A program made the translations under genes and the position numbers. Positions 42,560 through 51,063 of a stretch of DNA of 62,758 bases are shown here, in pieces (the stretch's first letter is position 1; each line of letters begins with the position of its first letter). The stretch is from Sellimonas caecigallum (GTDB taxonomy: Bacteria > Bacillota > Clostridia > Lachnospirales > Lachnospiraceae), in assembly GCF_019754295.1 (NCBI RefSeq), contig NZ_VIRV01000016.1:1-62758 (forward strand). The letters are read 5' to 3'. The notes beneath the pieces are model-generated. The model was not told the DNA's origin and did no database searches. It worked only from the letters and a program-made list of their open reading frames with translations.

Positions 42560-43249
42560 TTATATCCATCCTTGCTCTGCCAGACTTACATAAGTCTTGT
42601 CCCCGATAATGATATGATCCAAAAGCGTAATGCCGATCAGCTCTCCTGCCTTCGCGATCTTTTTTGTCACGAGAATATCTTCTCTACTGGGATTCGGATC
42701 CCCACTCGGATGGTTGTGCAGCAAAATGATCATTACCGCATTTTTCTGTAGTGCTTCTATAAAAAGTTCTCTGGGAGAAATCACAGACATGTTGACTGTT
42801 CCTTTGGAAATCTTTGTCTCGCCAAGCAGCCGTGCCTTCGTATTCAGCATCAGAAGCATCAATTCTTCCTGCTTCAGATGGCGCATATCTTCCATATAAT
42901 AAGCTGCGATCGTCTCCGGTTTGTCGAAACAGAGAGGTTCCTTTGCCTTTTCTTTTGCCATTCTCCGTGCCATCTCACAAAGGCACATAATCTGAACTGC
43001 CTTTACCTCTCCTATCCCGGGGATCTTCATCAAAGCCTCTTTTGAGTAGGCGGGAAGCCTGGACAGTCCACCCTTTCCACCATCCGGATACAGGATTCTT
43101 TTTGCTGTTTCCAGTGCATTCTTCCCTTTTATCCCGCTTCTGAGCATCACGGCCAAAAGCTCCGTATCTGTCAGGCGCTCAGCACCAAAACGTCCACATT
43201 TTTCATATGGACGTTCCTCCTCAAGCAGATTTTTAATTGTATTACTCAT
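42560..43249 (-). CDS. radC: RadC/YeeS JAB-domain protein
   Basis: This 229-residue protein has an N-terminal helix-hairpin-helix (SKEALMKIPGIGEVKAVQ) and a JAMM metalloprotease-like domain with the zinc ligands in HNHPSGDPNPSREDI near residue 177. The name is historic and no repair role has been proven. The ATG at 43249 matches the family start but has no clear ribosome site (ACAAAAGAT); the frame extends upstream into DUF4321. It follows DUF4321 and precedes mreB, the usual Firmicutes radC-mreB order. Confidence 0.9.
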   Translation of the reverse strand: MSNTIKNLLEEERPYEKCGRFGAERLTDTELLAVMLRSGIKGKNALETAKRILYPDGGKGGLSRLPAYSKEALMKIPGIGEVKAVQIMCLCEMARRMAKEKAKEPLCFDKPETIAAYYMEDMRHLKQEELMLLMLNTKARLLGETKISKGTVNMSVISPRELFIEALQKNAVMIILLHNHPSGDPNPSREDILVTKKIAKAGELIGITLLDHIIIGDKTYVSLAEQGWI

Positions 43250-43280
43250 ATCTTTTGTAAACTCTGACGATATCAGCAGA

Positions 43281-43541
43281 CTATAAGAAGCGATAAATAA
43301 TAATAGACAGTACCATGCCAAGTATGCTGGCAATAGAAATTTTCACTGTAAGTCCCAATGTGAGGACCAATATCCCCAAGTCCAGCACGATCGGCTGCTG
43401 AAGCCCAAATGTCTGCCCGTAGGCAAGCCAGTCAAGCGCCGGGATGTCTTTTGCAAGCATTCCGATAAAACCGCCAAGCACAACACCGGCGAGAATCATC
43501 AGGAACAAGGCCCATCCGTTCTTGCTTCCTGCTCCCTTCAT
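43281..43541 (-). CDS. Small DUF4321 membrane protein
   Basis: This 86-residue protein has two membrane spans (ALFLMILAGVVLGGFIGML and the C-terminal LGILVLTLGLTVKISIA region). The segment LDLGILVLTLG is the DUF4321 mark. It heads the radC-mreBCD operon, as in other clostridia. Function unknown. The ribosome site GAGGAGGACATAAG is excellent. Confidence 0.87.
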   Translation of the reverse strand: MKGAGSKNGWALFLMILAGVVLGGFIGMLAKDIPALDWLAYGQTFGLQQPIVLDLGILVLTLGLTVKISIASILGMVLSIIIYRFL

Positions 43542-43585
43542 CTTATGTCCTCCTCAACTCCTCAAATGATTTACAAACCGTCTCT

Positions 43586-43614
43586 ATTTTAGCATAATTC
43601 AAAAAATGTGTATA
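43586..43614 (-). promoter_or_regulatory. Promoter of the cell-shape operon
   Basis: On the minus strand TATACA (43609-43614) and TAAAAT (43586-43591) are spaced 17 bases, with TGC in front of the -10 as an extended element. It would drive DUF4321 through the carboxypeptidase. Confidence 0.55.
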
Positions 43615-43742
43615 GACTTTTCGAGCCTTAAAATTTTCTTAAACTTTAACAGACAATGCCGTATAGTAAAAATTATATGTGCGCTTTGCCCGGATTATAA
43701 CTTCTGTTTTCAAAAACTTTCTATATAAAAAATGCCGAAAAT

Positions 43743-43789
43743 AATCCCCGTTGGATTCAGACTGCAGCGTCTGATTTTCCGCCGGGGAT
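43743..43789 (-). terminator. Nested hairpin after the FAD oxidoreductase gene
   Basis: ATCCCCG / CGGGGAT enclose a second stem TCAGAC / GTCTGA. On the minus strand a U-rich tail follows (TTATTTTC, then ATTTTTT). It closes the mutS-mutL-miaA operon before the shape operon. The remaining bases from 43615 to 43742 show nothing I can name. Confidence 0.6.
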
Positions 43790-43792
43790 CAT

Positions 43793-45430
43793 CTATTGTC
43801 CATATCGCTTTGCTATTTTTTCAGCTGTCTTTATCCCGTCCATGGCTGCGGATGTAATGCCCCCCGCATAACCCGCTCCTTCCCCGCATGGATACAGACC
43901 TTTTACACCTGTACTCTGGAATGTCTCATCCCGTTTGATGCGAAGTGGCGATGATGTCCTTGCCTCTACACCGGAGAGGATTGTATCTGGGCTTGCAAAT
44001 CCCTTGATCTTCCGGTCGAAATCCCGGATTCCTTCCTCAATAGCATTCCCAATTGATTCTGGGAAAATCCCCCGGACATCCCCAAACTGCCAGTTTCCTT
44101 TCATTTCTGGTTTCACTTCTCCGAGCGCTTCTGTCACACAGTGCTGACAAAATCCCCGGAAGCATTGAACCGGAATCTTTCCCTGTCCTGCTTCAAAGGC
44201 CTTCTCTTCCAGGCGTCTCTGGAATTCTATTCCAGAGAGGGCATTGTCATCTCCGGTTCCATAGTCTTCCGGTGTGACCGTCACGATAACGGCACTGTTT
44301 GCATTTTTTCCTGCCCGGCCGTGATAACTCATCCCGTTGACGCATAATCTTCCTTTTTCGGAGGACGCATTGACGACATAGCCGCCCGGGCACATGCAGA
44401 ACGTATAGACCCCTCGCCCGTCAGATGCTTTTGCTGTCAGCTTGTATGCTGCAGCCGGGAGATGCGGATGGGCCTCAACACCATATTGGCTTTTATTGAT
44501 CATCTTTTGAAGATGCTCCACCCGGACACCGACAGCGAAGGATTTTGCCTCCATAGGAACTCCTTGTTCGAACAGTGTCTGGAACGTGTCTCTGGCACTG
44601 TGTCCCAAAGCCAGCACCACCGTACTGGCCTCCAGAAATTCTTCTTTTTTTTCTCCCGTTTTCTTATCCAAAAATGAGATCCAGATACCATTTAGAATCC
44701 CATCGCAGATAGACAGCCTTGTCATTTTTGTATGGAACCGACAGGTGCCTCCAAAAGATTCAATGGCATTCCGCATATTTCTTACCACATCGATCAGAAT
44801 GTCTGTTCCGATGTGTGGCTTGTTTTCGTAGAGGATTTCCGGCGGCGCTCCATTTTCCACAAAAATCCGCAGAACTTCCCGGTTTCTTCCTGCCGGATCT
44901 TTCACGAGGGTATTTAACTTCCCATCTGAGAATGTCCCGGCTCCTCCTTCTCCGAACTGAACATTGGATGACGGGTTTAAAACCCCGGTTTTCCAGAATT
45001 CCTCCACATCTTTTTTGCGCTCTTCCACCATAGCTCCCCGCTCGATGAGAATCGGACGGTACCCGTGTTTTGCCAGCAGATAGGCGCAGAAAAGGCCGGC
45101 CGGTCCACTTCCGACGATGACAGGCCGCTCCGGTATCGGAGATGCGGACGGATTTACCGGAAATCTGTAGGTTTCTTCCTTCGCCTCTGTAATCGCCCCG
45201 TTTTTTCCATGACGCTTCAGGATTTTCTGTTCCTTTTTTTGATGCTGAAGCGTCACATCTACTGTGTACACATAGTATAGTTCCGGCTTCTTCCGCGCAT
45301 CAAGCGACTGTTTTCGGATCTCATAGTATTGTATCTCCTCTGCCGCAATGCCCAGCACGTTGGCGAGCTTCTTTTCCAATTCCGCTTTTGTATGTCCTGT
45401 TTTTAATTTGAGCTGTCCGATCCGAATCAT
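43793..45430 (-). CDS. NAD(P)/FAD-dependent oxidoreductase (uncharacterised dehydrogenase family)
   Basis: This 545-residue flavoprotein starts at the ATG at 45430 (GAAAGGAGAACAT in front). Residues 1-75 form a small ferredoxin-like lead domain (IGQLKLKTGHTKAELEKKL), followed by the FAD site VIVGSGPAGLFCAYLLAKHG, VQFGEGGAGTFSDGKLNT and the final GLYPCGEGAGYAGGITSAA. It belongs to a conserved bacterial family of about 500-550 residues without a proven reaction. Its start overlaps the stop of the upstream flavoprotein by 4 bases. Confidence 0.87.
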   Translation of the reverse strand: MIRIGQLKLKTGHTKAELEKKLANVLGIAAEEIQYYEIRKQSLDARKKPELYYVYTVDVTLQHQKKEQKILKRHGKNGAITEAKEETYRFPVNPSASPIPERPVIVGSGPAGLFCAYLLAKHGYRPILIERGAMVEERKKDVEEFWKTGVLNPSSNVQFGEGGAGTFSDGKLNTLVKDPAGRNREVLRIFVENGAPPEILYENKPHIGTDILIDVVRNMRNAIESFGGTCRFHTKMTRLSICDGILNGIWISFLDKKTGEKKEEFLEASTVVLALGHSARDTFQTLFEQGVPMEAKSFAVGVRVEHLQKMINKSQYGVEAHPHLPAAAYKLTAKASDGRGVYTFCMCPGGYVVNASSEKGRLCVNGMSYHGRAGKNANSAVIVTVTPEDYGTGDDNALSGIEFQRRLEEKAFEAGQGKIPVQCFRGFCQHCVTEALGEVKPEMKGNWQFGDVRGIFPESIGNAIEEGIRDFDRKIKGFASPDTILSGVEARTSSPLRIKRDETFQSTGVKGLYPCGEGAGYAGGITSAAMDGIKTAEKIAKRYGQ

Positions 45431-46740
45431 ATGTTCTCCTTTCCATCCTCTATGGCTGCATGCCTCCCGGCAATTTGTCCGCTGGACCAGGCCCACTGAA
45501 GATTGTAGCCTCCGCAGATGCCGTCCACATCCATGATCTCCCCCGCAAAGTAAAGTCCTGGTACGATCCTGGATTCCATTGTTTCTCCATCTATCTCCTT
45601 TGTGGAGACACCGCCGGCGCATACCTGGGCCTGTTCAAATCCATTGGTCCCTGTCACAACGGCCGAAAGGCATTTTGTAAGCTTTATGATCCTCTGGATT
45701 TCGTCTTCTTCCAGATCCCCCGCCTTTTTTTCTCCCCCAAGAGATGCAAGGCGAACAAGTAACTGACCTATTTTTTCATGGAAAAGCCCGACAAAGAATT
45801 GATCCATTGGACGATCTTCCAGGAGACGAATTCGATTTTTCAGAAATGCCGCTGCCTGCTCCATCGTAAATTCCGGCAGAAAATCAATCTCCGCCCTTAC
45901 TTCCGGCATCTCGTTTTCCTTCCTTCCAAACGCTTTTGATGCATAGCGGCTTACCTGGAAGGCAGGAATGCCGGAAAGGCCGTAATCCGTAAACTGCACC
46001 TCTCCTGTATCCGCCGCTTGGATTTCCCCGTCCACGAGCAATCTTATACCCGCAGATGCACGGACACCGGACAGTTCACGAAACCAGGATTCCCTGCAGC
46101 AAATCTGCACGAGAGCCGGCGTACACGAAACGATGGAATGTCCCAGTGTTTCAGCCAGTGCAAGCCCGCTTCCGTCAGATCCCGTCGACGGAGCTGCCAT
46201 ACCTCCACAGGCAAGAATGACTGCGTCCCCTTTAAAGGGAACTGCTTCTTCCCCTGTCTTTACAAGGATCGTCCTTTTTTTGCTTTTGCGTTCTTCTGAA
46301 AAAAGATGGCGGACTGCCCGTACGCGAAATGGTTTTCCAGGAAAGATTTCTTTTACTTCTATATTCGTCTCTACCTGCACTCCAAGTCGGTCCAATTCCG
46401 CCAAGAGAACAGACAGGATAGCGGACGCCTGATCGGAATGCGGATAAAGGTACCCATTTCTGTTTTTTGAGTAGATGCCAAGTTCCAGGAAAAAACGGAT
46501 GGTATCCTGGGCGGAGAATTGTCGGATCCCATTCCATCCAAAGGTTGGCTCATCCCCCCGGTAGCAGTCCGGGCGCTGCTCAATATTTGTAAAATTGCAT
46601 CTCCCGTTTCCTGTGGCGAGAATCTTTTTCCCAAGCTTATTTCCGTGTTCCAATATCACAACGTCCGCCCCGCTTCTCTTTGCAAAGATCGCTGCCATCA
46701 TTCCGGAGGCACCTCCTCCGATGATCAATATCCGCTTCAT
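45427..46740 (-). CDS. BaiN/RdsA (YhiN, HI0933) family flavoprotein
   Basis: This 437-residue flavoprotein has the FAD-binding ILIIGGGASGMMAAIFAKRSG, KKILATGNGRCNFTN, DAVILACGGMAAPSTGSDG, a middle barrel insert, and LYFAGEIMDVDGICGGYNLQ at the C-terminus. The family includes the bile-acid delta-reductase BaiN of Clostridium scindens, but most members, including E. coli YhiN, have unknown function. In this setting, after miaA and the lyase-like gene and coupled to another flavoprotein, a bile-acid role is unsupported. Confidence 0.9.
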   Translation of the reverse strand: MKRILIIGGGASGMMAAIFAKRSGADVVILEHGNKLGKKILATGNGRCNFTNIEQRPDCYRGDEPTFGWNGIRQFSAQDTIRFFLELGIYSKNRNGYLYPHSDQASAILSVLLAELDRLGVQVETNIEVKEIFPGKPFRVRAVRHLFSEERKSKKRTILVKTGEEAVPFKGDAVILACGGMAAPSTGSDGSGLALAETLGHSIVSCTPALVQICCRESWFRELSGVRASAGIRLLVDGEIQAADTGEVQFTDYGLSGIPAFQVSRYASKAFGRKENEMPEVRAEIDFLPEFTMEQAAAFLKNRIRLLEDRPMDQFFVGLFHEKIGQLLVRLASLGGEKKAGDLEEDEIQRIIKLTKCLSAVVTGTNGFEQAQVCAGGVSTKEIDGETMESRIVPGLYFAGEIMDVDGICGGYNLQWAWSSGQIAGRHAAIEDGKENI

Positions 46741-46798
46741 ACTCCTCTTTCCTTTTCTACAATTTTCTTATGATCATTTTGGAAATCTTTATCTTTGA

Positions 46799-48106
46799 TT
46801 ACAGTTTCACAATTCCTTTTTGCACCAGTTTCTCAAGCGTCATCAAAATGCCGAACTTGGCATGTTCCCACGTAAGTCCGCCCTGGAAATAGACCGCGTA
46901 CGGCGGTTTGATCGGCGCGTCAGCAGAAAGTTCAATAGATGATCCCTGAACAAAAGCGCCTGCTGCCATGATGACATCACTGTCGTAGCCTGGCATTGCC
47001 CACGGTTCCGGCGTCACATAGCTGTCCACCGGAGCTGCCGCCTGAATTCCTTGGCAGAATGCGATAACCCCTTCCGGTGTGCCAAACTCTACTGCCTGAA
47101 TGATGTCGTGGCGTTCTTCGTCTTTTCCCGGTATCACGTGATATCCAAGGGTTTCATAAATAGCGGAGGCAAAAATTGCTCCTTTTACCGCTCCTTTCAC
47201 AACTGTCGGAGCAAGGAACAGTCCCTGATAAAAGTCTTTCGTCACTCCAAGTGTTGCGCCGACTTCCTTTCCAAGTCCAGGTGAAGTCAGTCGGAATGCG
47301 CAGTTTTCGATAAGGTCTTTGCGCCCTGCAATATATCCTCCGATTGGTGCAAGTCCTCCTCCTGGATTTTTAATCAGTGATCCCACGACCATGTCCGCTC
47401 CCACATCGCTTGGCTCCTGCAATTCTACAAATTCTCCGTAACAGTTGTCTACCATCACAATGACATTCGGGAACTGTTCTTTCACAAACCGGATGGCTTC
47501 CCCGATCTGAGCAACGGAAAAGCTTGGTCGTGTCTGATATCCTTTTGATCTCTGGATCGTGACAAGTTTTGTATCCGGCTGCACCGTCTTTTCGATAGCT
47601 GCAAAGTCAAAACTTCCATCCGGCAGAAGATCCACCTGCCTGTATGTCACACCGTACTCTTTTAAAGAGCCTTTGGATTCGCGGATTCCGATGACTTCCT
47701 CCAGTGTATCGTATGGTTTCCCCGCGATAGAGATCATCTCATCGCCTGGGCGGAGATTCGCCGCCAGCGCAATGGCAAGAGCGTGTGTGCCACAAGTGAT
47801 CTGTGGTCTTACAAGGGCATCTTCTGTGTGAAAAATATTGGCATAAACCTGTTCCAGCGTGTCCCTGCCAAAATCGTTGTATCCATACCCGGACACATAA
47901 TTAAAACATTCTGCATTTACCCGCGCCTCCTGCATAGCGTGCACGACTTTCAGCTGATTGTACTCCGCGATCTCGTCGATCCGTGCGAATCTTTCTTTTA
48001 ATTCTTCCTCAATCTTTGCGCCAAATGCATATACTTCTTTTGAAATTCCGGCTTCTTCATAAAACTGTACGAGCACATCCCGAAAGTTTTCGTTATTTAT
48101 CTCCAT
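46799..48106 (-). CDS. Methionine gamma-lyase-like PLP protein (aluminium resistance/YnbB family)
   Basis: This 435-residue PLP enzyme of fold type I belongs to PF06838 (B. subtilis YnbB). It has GYGYNDFGRDTLE, QITCGTHALAIAL, MVDNCYGEFVE with the PLP-contacting Asp and the Schiff-base Lys in SLIKNPGGGLAP near residue 245. C-S lyase activity is presumed from the family; the aluminium-resistance name is historic. It overlaps the miaA end by 14 bases, the same miaA-ynbB order as in Bacillus. Confidence 0.9.
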   Translation of the reverse strand: MEINNENFRDVLVQFYEEAGISKEVYAFGAKIEEELKERFARIDEIAEYNQLKVVHAMQEARVNAECFNYVSGYGYNDFGRDTLEQVYANIFHTEDALVRPQITCGTHALAIALAANLRPGDEMISIAGKPYDTLEEVIGIRESKGSLKEYGVTYRQVDLLPDGSFDFAAIEKTVQPDTKLVTIQRSKGYQTRPSFSVAQIGEAIRFVKEQFPNVIVMVDNCYGEFVELQEPSDVGADMVVGSLIKNPGGGLAPIGGYIAGRKDLIENCAFRLTSPGLGKEVGATLGVTKDFYQGLFLAPTVVKGAVKGAIFASAIYETLGYHVIPGKDEERHDIIQAVEFGTPEGVIAFCQGIQAAAPVDSYVTPEPWAMPGYDSDVIMAAGAFVQGSSIELSADAPIKPPYAVYFQGGLTWEHAKFGILMTLEKLVQKGIVKL

Positions 48107-49052
48107 TTTGTATGATTCCTCTCTCTTCTAATTGTCTCAGTATTTCCTGCAGAATACGATCTTCGTCATAATCAAAATTTTCTTTTGAGATCCAGATGAC
48201 ATCTCTCTCTCGCTTAAACCAAGTGATCTGGCGTTTGGCAAAATGTCTTGTATCCCTTTTCAAGATCCGGACCGCCTCCTCAAAATCCATTTCCCCGTTC
48301 AGGTACGAAAGGATTTCTTTGTATCCGAGTCCCTGCATAGACACCATGCCCGGCTTACATCCTTCTTCTTTTAATGAGGCGACTTCTTCCACAAGTCCTT
48401 CTTCTATCATCGCATCAATCCGATCCTCGATCCGACTGTAAAGCTTCTGTCGGTCGTCATTCAAAACAAAGTAGGCATACCGGTACGGCGACTCTTTTTT
48501 TCGCTCTTCCTCATTGTGCTGGGAGATTTGTCTCCCTGTCCGATGATAGTATTCTAAAGCCCGGATGACCCTTTTCACATTGTTTTCGTGTATCTCTTCT
48601 GCGGATTTCGGATCCACTTTCTGCAGTTTTTCATGCAGTATGGCTGCTCCTCCATCCATAGCGATCTGTTCCAGCTCTTTTCTGTAAGAATCGTCCCCGT
48701 CTTCTTCTGTAAAGTCGATATCATACAAAAGGGCCTGGATATAAAATCCGGTTCCGCCTACTATGACAGGGATCTTTCCCCGCTCATAGATTCCGTCCAT
48801 GGCTTCTTTTGCCATCGCCTGGAATTTCACAACATTAAATTCTTCCTTCGGATCCAGCACATCGATAAGGTGGTGCGGCACCCCTTCCATTTCTTCCGGC
48901 CGAATCTTTGCGGAACCAATATCCATCCTCCGGTACACCTGCATGGAATCAGCAGAAATGATCTCTCCGCCGATCCGTTTTGCAAGGCTGATGGATGCGT
49001 GTGTCTTTCCGACCGCAGTCGGTCCTGTCAAAATTACAAGCGGTTTTTTCAT
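48093..49052 (-). CDS. miaA: tRNA dimethylallyltransferase
   Basis: This 319-residue enzyme transfers the dimethylallyl group to A37 of tRNAs reading UNN codons. Visible are the P-loop GPTAVGKTHAS, SADSMQVYRRMDIGSAK, HHLIDVLDP, VGGTGFYIQALL and GLGYKEILSYL. Its product is the substrate of MiaB, encoded at 55.8-57.2 kb. It is downstream of mutL by 28 bases. Confidence 0.95.
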   Translation of the reverse strand: MKKPLVILTGPTAVGKTHASISLAKRIGGEIISADSMQVYRRMDIGSAKIRPEEMEGVPHHLIDVLDPKEEFNVVKFQAMAKEAMDGIYERGKIPVIVGGTGFYIQALLYDIDFTEEDGDDSYRKELEQIAMDGGAAILHEKLQKVDPKSAEEIHENNVKRVIRALEYYHRTGRQISQHNEEERKKESPYRYAYFVLNDDRQKLYSRIEDRIDAMIEEGLVEEVASLKEEGCKPGMVSMQGLGYKEILSYLNGEMDFEEAVRILKRDTRHFAKRQITWFKRERDVIWISKENFDYDEDRILQEILRQLEERGIIQNGDK

Positions 49053-49080
49053 CTCTCTGCCTTTCTGTCCTCTTTGCTTT

Positions 49081-51045
49081 TTATATGATTCGTTTGAATT
49101 TCTTTTCCAGTTCCCGTTTTGTCATGGCGATGATCGTCGGTCTTCCGTGCGGACAATGATAAGGATTATCCAGCTTTAGCAATTCATCCAGAAGTGTTTC
49201 CACTTCCTTTCTGGACAGTCTGGAGTTTCCTTTTACCGCAGCCTTGCACGACATGGATGCAATCTTTTCATCCAGAATATCCGGCGTAAGATTCGGACTG
49301 ATCTCATCGGAAAGGCTGTCGATCATCTCCAGCAGCAGTTCCTTCTTTGCCACACTAAACAAATTGTCGGGAACTGCGCTGACTGTGAACGTGTCTCCGC
49401 CAAACGGCTCGATCTCGAATCCGATTCTTGTGAATTGATCCATGTATTTGCGAAATAGCTCCGCTTCCTGCATAGACAAATCCAATACAATCGGAGGGCT
49501 GATATACTGAGATGTGTATTCCCTTGTCTTCATTCCGCGCAGCGTCTTTTCATAAAGCACCCGCTCATGAGCCGCATGCTGATCGATAATGTACATATTG
49601 TCGTGAAGCTGTACGATCCAGTACGTGTCAAAAACTTGCCCGACAATTTTATAATCCGGAACGGACGACTCGTCCAGCAATTTCTCCTCAAAAAAGGAAA
49701 GCTGTTCCGCTTTTTGCTCTTTCTCTGCTTTCGGCTCCTGTTTTGTTTTCTCTTGGCGGATTCTGTAGGAGACTGCTTCCCGTATCTTGTCTGCCTTCTG
49801 CGCAGGCTCATGGATCTGTCCCTTTTCCTTTACTTCCGCAGACGAGAACTGCTCGTGGTAGGAGCGCACACGCTCCCTCATTTTTCCCATAAAGTAATCC
49901 AAATCCCGGTCTTTCGGCTCTTCCTTCCGATCGTCCGGCTTCTTTTCTGCAGGTTCTTTTGGGAATGACGGCTCTTTCGGAGGTTCTTTTTTTTCAAAGT
50001 ATTTTTTTTCTTTCTGAACCGGCACAGGCTCAGGCACTTCCACTTCCGGGATCAATTCCCGCTCGTGAAGCGCTTCTCCAATTGTCTTATACAGAAACTG
50101 ATACACTTCCTGCTGGTGGTCGAACCGCAGTTCCATCTTTGTGGGATGGACATTGACGTCGATCATTTCTCCCAATATCGTAATGTGAAGCACGACAAAA
50201 GGATATTTATGCTGCATTGTGAAATCCTTGTAAGCGTCTTCCACTGCCTTGGACAAAATGCTGCTTTTGATATACCGCCCGTTCACAAAGAAAGTTTCAT
50301 AATTCCTGTTTCCCCTCGTGATAACAGGTTTTCCGATAAACCCACTCAGCTGAATGTGCTCATTCTGGGCGGAAACTTCAATCAGATTCCCTGCGATTTC
50401 TCTCCCATACACATGGTAGATCACATCTTTTAACTTTCCGTTTCCGGAAGTGTGAAGCCTCTCCTGACCGTTATTGATAAACTGGAAGGAGACATCCGGA
50501 TGGGACAAAGAAAGCCTTGTCATAAGGTCACTTACATGGCTTGCCTCTGTCATCGGTGTCCTCAGGAACTTTCTTCTTGCAGGCACATTGTAAAAAAGTT
50601 GTCTCACAAGAAATGTCGTCCCATCCGGCGCCCCAGTCTCCTCCATGGAAATCTCTTTGCCGCCGGATATCTGGTAGGACACGCCAAATGGTTCCTTTTC
50701 CGTCTTTGTTATCATCTCTACCTGCGAGACAGCTGCAATACTGGAAAGCGCCTCTCCCCGAAATCCGAGGGAAGAAATGTGGGTTAGATCATCCACTGTC
50801 CGTATCTTGCTCGTTGAGTGCCTGAGAAATGCATTTCGGACATCGTCCTTTTCCATTCCATTTCCATTGTCTGTAATCCGGATCAGGGAGATGCCGCCCT
50901 CCTGGATCTCCGCCGTGACAGCCGTGGCATTGGCGTCAATGGCATTTTCTACGAGCTCCTTCACGACAGAGGCCGGCCGTTCCACCACTTCTCCGGCCGC
51001 GATCTTATCGATCGTAACTTGATCTAATACCTGAATCTTTCCCAT
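49081..51045 (-). CDS. mutL: DNA mismatch repair protein MutL
   Basis: This 654-residue protein has the GHKL ATPase head (ELVENAIDANATA, RITDNGNGM, LGFRGEALSSI, APDGTTFLVRQLFYN), a charged linker (about 335-455) rich in Lys and Glu, and the C-terminal endonuclease domain with DQHAAHERVLYE near residue 487, SCKAAVKGN and YHCPHGRPTI. The metal motif DQHA(X)2E(X)4E shows it is a nicking MutL, as expected in an organism without MutH. The gap to mutS is 18 bases. Confidence 0.96.
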   Translation of the reverse strand: MGKIQVLDQVTIDKIAAGEVVERPASVVKELVENAIDANATAVTAEIQEGGISLIRITDNGNGMEKDDVRNAFLRHSTSKIRTVDDLTHISSLGFRGEALSSIAAVSQVEMITKTEKEPFGVSYQISGGKEISMEETGAPDGTTFLVRQLFYNVPARRKFLRTPMTEASHVSDLMTRLSLSHPDVSFQFINNGQERLHTSGNGKLKDVIYHVYGREIAGNLIEVSAQNEHIQLSGFIGKPVITRGNRNYETFFVNGRYIKSSILSKAVEDAYKDFTMQHKYPFVVLHITILGEMIDVNVHPTKMELRFDHQQEVYQFLYKTIGEALHERELIPEVEVPEPVPVQKEKKYFEKKEPPKEPSFPKEPAEKKPDDRKEEPKDRDLDYFMGKMRERVRSYHEQFSSAEVKEKGQIHEPAQKADKIREAVSYRIRQEKTKQEPKAEKEQKAEQLSFFEEKLLDESSVPDYKIVGQVFDTYWIVQLHDNMYIIDQHAAHERVLYEKTLRGMKTREYTSQYISPPIVLDLSMQEAELFRKYMDQFTRIGFEIEPFGGDTFTVSAVPDNLFSVAKKELLLEMIDSLSDEISPNLTPDILDEKIASMSCKAAVKGNSRLSRKEVETLLDELLKLDNPYHCPHGRPTIIAMTKRELEKKFKRII

Positions 51046-51063
51046 GTCCTTTCCTTCCTTCCG

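Noticed and set aside
45427-46740. Bile-acid metabolism locus based on the BaiN-like flavoprotein
   Set aside because: No other bai genes are near; the gene sits in a mutS-mutL-miaA operon and the family is mostly of unknown function.
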